From Chamaecyparis obtusa (Eukaryota > Streptophyta > Pinopsida > Cupressales > Cupressaceae), in contig BSBK01001302.1 in NCBI GenBank assembly GCA_027943335.1, positions 1,871,501 to 1,935,500 on the forward strand: 64,000 nt of DNA, written 5' to 3'. This document shows, one piece after another, positions 61,501-64,000 of the stretch. A program made the translations under genes and the position numbers. Each line of letters begins with the position of its first letter. Within the stretch, counting starts at the first letter, position 1. Under the pieces are notes generated by a model. It saw only the letters and a program-made list of their open reading frames with translations, did not search any database and had not been told where the DNA came from.

Positions 61501-63640
61501 AATGTAGACCTACCCTATACACTAATCTCTTGTAGATGTCTTGCAAGTGCTATGATCTCCCATCATTGGATGCACTTGAGATTACATGAGAGAGATTTTA
61601 TCATATTTTTCATCAAATCTCTAAACTCCCATCAAATCACCAAGTTTCAATAAAAATGCAATGGACACCTATTTGAAACTAGGTACCCAAATAAGAATCA
61701 GACACCTAGATTGGAATCAACCACCCAATTTGTATCCTAGAACCCATGCAAGAATGTGGCACCCAATGTAGGTAATGGAACCCCAAATGAGCCTATTTTT
61801 CTTACAAATTATAGATAAAAACACAAAAATGAAAACAAAGAAAATTCAGTGTGGCCTACCTTGTGAGTCTAAATGCCCTTTGTGACATGTGAATCCTTAT
61901 TTCTTAGATCCTAGGTGTTTGATACACTTGTTTACATGACATCCATTCTCCATCACTCATATCAACCACTCTACAATTATGGTAAGGTGAATAAGATAAA
62001 TGAATAGTAAAATATTTTAAAAAATAATTGTAAAATTTCTCTACGCCCTAATTTATACATATCATTCTTTTAATCATAATTTGAGCATGCAAGAGCTCCA
62101 ATTTTCATGTCATTTGTTGCATTGTAATCATAATTCAATTCTCATTTTTATTGGGTTCTTTTTCACTTGGTTTTTTTCTCACTAAATGATCCTATTAAAA
62201 GCATTTTTATGACTCCTTAAAGTAATTTGATTTGGTAAACATGATACAATATTTATACCTCCATAAAAGAAATAATATATGGGAAAATACATCTACCCTC
62301 AAATTTTATCACTCTGTGAAGTATTCTTGTTTGTGTGCAAGGCGATTTTGTTAGACATGCCAAAATACTAAGGGGATCTTAATTGGTATTCTTTTTAATA
62401 ATCAAACTATTTAGCACCATTAAACACTTAAGTAGATCAATGATAATGTAAATTGAGCATTCAACATAATAGCACAAGAAAACACTAGATTTGTACATGC
62501 AAATCTTAACAAGGAAAAAATCACAATGAGAAATCTTACAATATAAAATAGGATTATAACATGTATTTTTAGGGTTGTAACCCAAGGAAGCAACAACTCC
62601 CTAAAATAACAATTTTATGGTTATGGAAAAAGGAATTTTATTACTTCTTTTGAGTAAAAACACTTATAGAAGGACGATAAAACCTCAAAATATTATAAAA
62701 TGCAGCTAAGATTCCACCACAACATAATTACACCATCAAAAAACTTTGACTCATTGTCTAGATAACATACTTATGGTCTTATCAAAACACTACAATCTAC
62801 TACTACTTCCAACACTTTCTATTTGGTTTAATCTTCCATTGATATCACCCCCAAGCACCAACAAATGTCTCCTAGTTAGACAAGATAAAGCGTGTAAAAG
62901 TGAAACATTCATCGACCAAAGAGGTCACTCAAAACAATTCTTTGGTGGAATGGAAATAAATTTGGACTAAGGAAAGAGATAAATAGGACCCAAAAAACTT
63001 TACAACACCTCTTTGTGTTGCCACAAACCACAAGGCATTGAAGAAAATATTCTAGATTGTCTAAAAAATCACAAGTAACCCTCCAAACTACTACTCTGAT
63101 TAATCAAAAAATAATAGAAATACTAAGAACCATTGTACAGTTCTCATACAAACATCATATGTCTTTCAAGATTGTCCATGTACCATTCTTTCCCACATTA
63201 AGTTACTGAAAATAGAAAAATATTGAAAGCAATCATCACATGCTTGTGAAGCAATAGCCTTGAGATATAAAAACTAGATTCATACTTGTGCTATACTACA
63301 TTGGAAACAAAAAGAGAGTTAATATACAAACAACATAAAAAAGTCTCCCAAACTATAAGAGAATATATTAAAATGTAGAGAAGTGTGGAGGATTTTCTCG
63401 TCTAAGACTATTTTCACACAATATAGCACATAGTTATCTCTAAATTTCTCTATAGAATGACTTGAGACATAAAGCTATATATATATATATATATATATGG
63501 ACCTCAAGATCATTACTTTTAAATTAGATAAATTTGATATAGTTGTCTAAGCCACAAACACCAAAATTTGCATGCCATATCAAGGTTTATAGTTTTCTTC
63601 TCAAAGATGATTACCCTATGTATTATGTTATAGTGATGGG
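61501..63640. other. AT-rich intergenic region
   Basis: I see no gene on either strand. A short (TA)n run of about 24 bp lies at 63475-63498. 61640-61800 repeats phrases of the type CACC(C/T)A(A/G)-T in a loosely periodic way. Confidence 0.5.
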
Positions 63641-63674
63641 GGAATTAGGTACGCATCAAGCCTAGGAAGCTAGA

Positions 63675-64000
63675 TTATTTCAAGAATAACCCTATGGTGT
63701 GGCATATTTTAAAGGAGGGGGATTTCTAGCTTTATTAAATGCATTAAAAATTTCAATGATGTCTTATCCGTCTAGTTTGCTAACTCCTAGGAAAATAGGG
63801 GAGCTATTGTTGGGGGTATCTCCTTTGATATTGGTGAGGAGGTTATTGCTAAGGCTACTATTTTAACTACCAATGGAAGTAAATGGAATAAGACCAACTA
63901 GGTAGTTAATAACAATAACTTGAATAGGTTCTTCAAAGGAAGTGAGGCTCTCATCAAAATGTAGAGAGGATATGACAGAGGTCAACTTACACCACCTTTG
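63675..64000 (+). pseudogene. Decayed coding remnant at the right edge
   Basis: A frame beginning at about 63719 (SSFIKCIKNFNDVLSV) continues through ENRGAIVGGISFDIGEEVIAKAT and NRFFKGSEALIKM to the window edge, interrupted by four TAG codons, none TGA or TAA. The text resembles N-terminal parts of retroelement-like proteins common in conifer repeats, but I cannot name the family. It continues beyond the window. Confidence 0.35.

Overview
The window is a repeat-rich, AT-rich piece of plant nuclear DNA, most likely from a gymnosperm and probably a conifer. The main reason is a pair of terpene synthase genes (30.6-33.9 kb and 42.7-46.2 kb), each with 10 exons and 9 introns. That layout is described for gymnosperm mono- and sesquiterpene synthases; angiosperm genes usually have 7 exons. 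The rest is LTR retrotransposons of several ages, a non-autonomous DNA transposon and old tandem duplications. I see no rRNA, tRNA, CRISPR array or prokaryotic feature.

Layout. 1-2486: the 5' part of a minus-strand Ty1/copia element (LTR, primer-binding site, leader, gag, start of protease) that runs off the left edge. 2487-~6000: an older minus-strand Ty3/gypsy element broken by that copia insertion, whose LTR-like region carries four identical-length 44-nt hairpins. 6.5-7.5 kb: an unidentified decayed coding remnant. 7564-15600: a complete but dead Ty1/copia element with LTRs, a 5-bp target duplication (TGTTT), a primer-binding site and a polypurine tract. 17.75-20.78 kb: a minus-strand gypsy remnant that keeps gag and protease only. 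21.06-30.44 kb: two diverged tandem copies of a terpene-synthase upstream unit; copy 1 was later invaded by a 975-bp TIR transposon and contains a (TA)91 microsatellite. 30568-33936: TPS gene 1. 37.94-40.65 kb: a 1.37-kb tandem duplication. 42652-46232: TPS gene 2. 48634-61495: a full-length Ty3/gypsy element of the Tat type, with 2.9-kb LTRs, a 5-bp target duplication (GGCAT) and one frame across the whole polyprotein. 63.65-64 kb: another decayed coding remnant.

The two TPS genes are tandem paralogues whose exon lengths match one for one. They encode proteins of about 603 residues without a plastid transit peptide, so a cytosolic sesquiterpene synthase role is inferred. Both carry RR-x8-W, an RxR motif and two DDxxD motifs. 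Gene 1 looks intact. Gene 2 has lost the acceptor AG of intron 8 and probably splices 6 nt downstream, in frame. Four copies of the TPS upstream region are recognisable (about 16.65-17.75, 24.9-26.43, 28.9-30.5 and 41.2-42.6 kb) but only two are followed by a gene, so the array was once larger.

The most unusual sequence-level pattern is in the retroelement reading frames. In the 2248-codon gypsy polyprotein all 24 internal stops are TAG (18) or TAA (6), none is TGA, and there is no frameshift. Nearly all sit where Gln is expected, and the other elements show the same bias. Deamination of methylated cytosine at CAG (CHG) and CAA sites is the simplest explanation.
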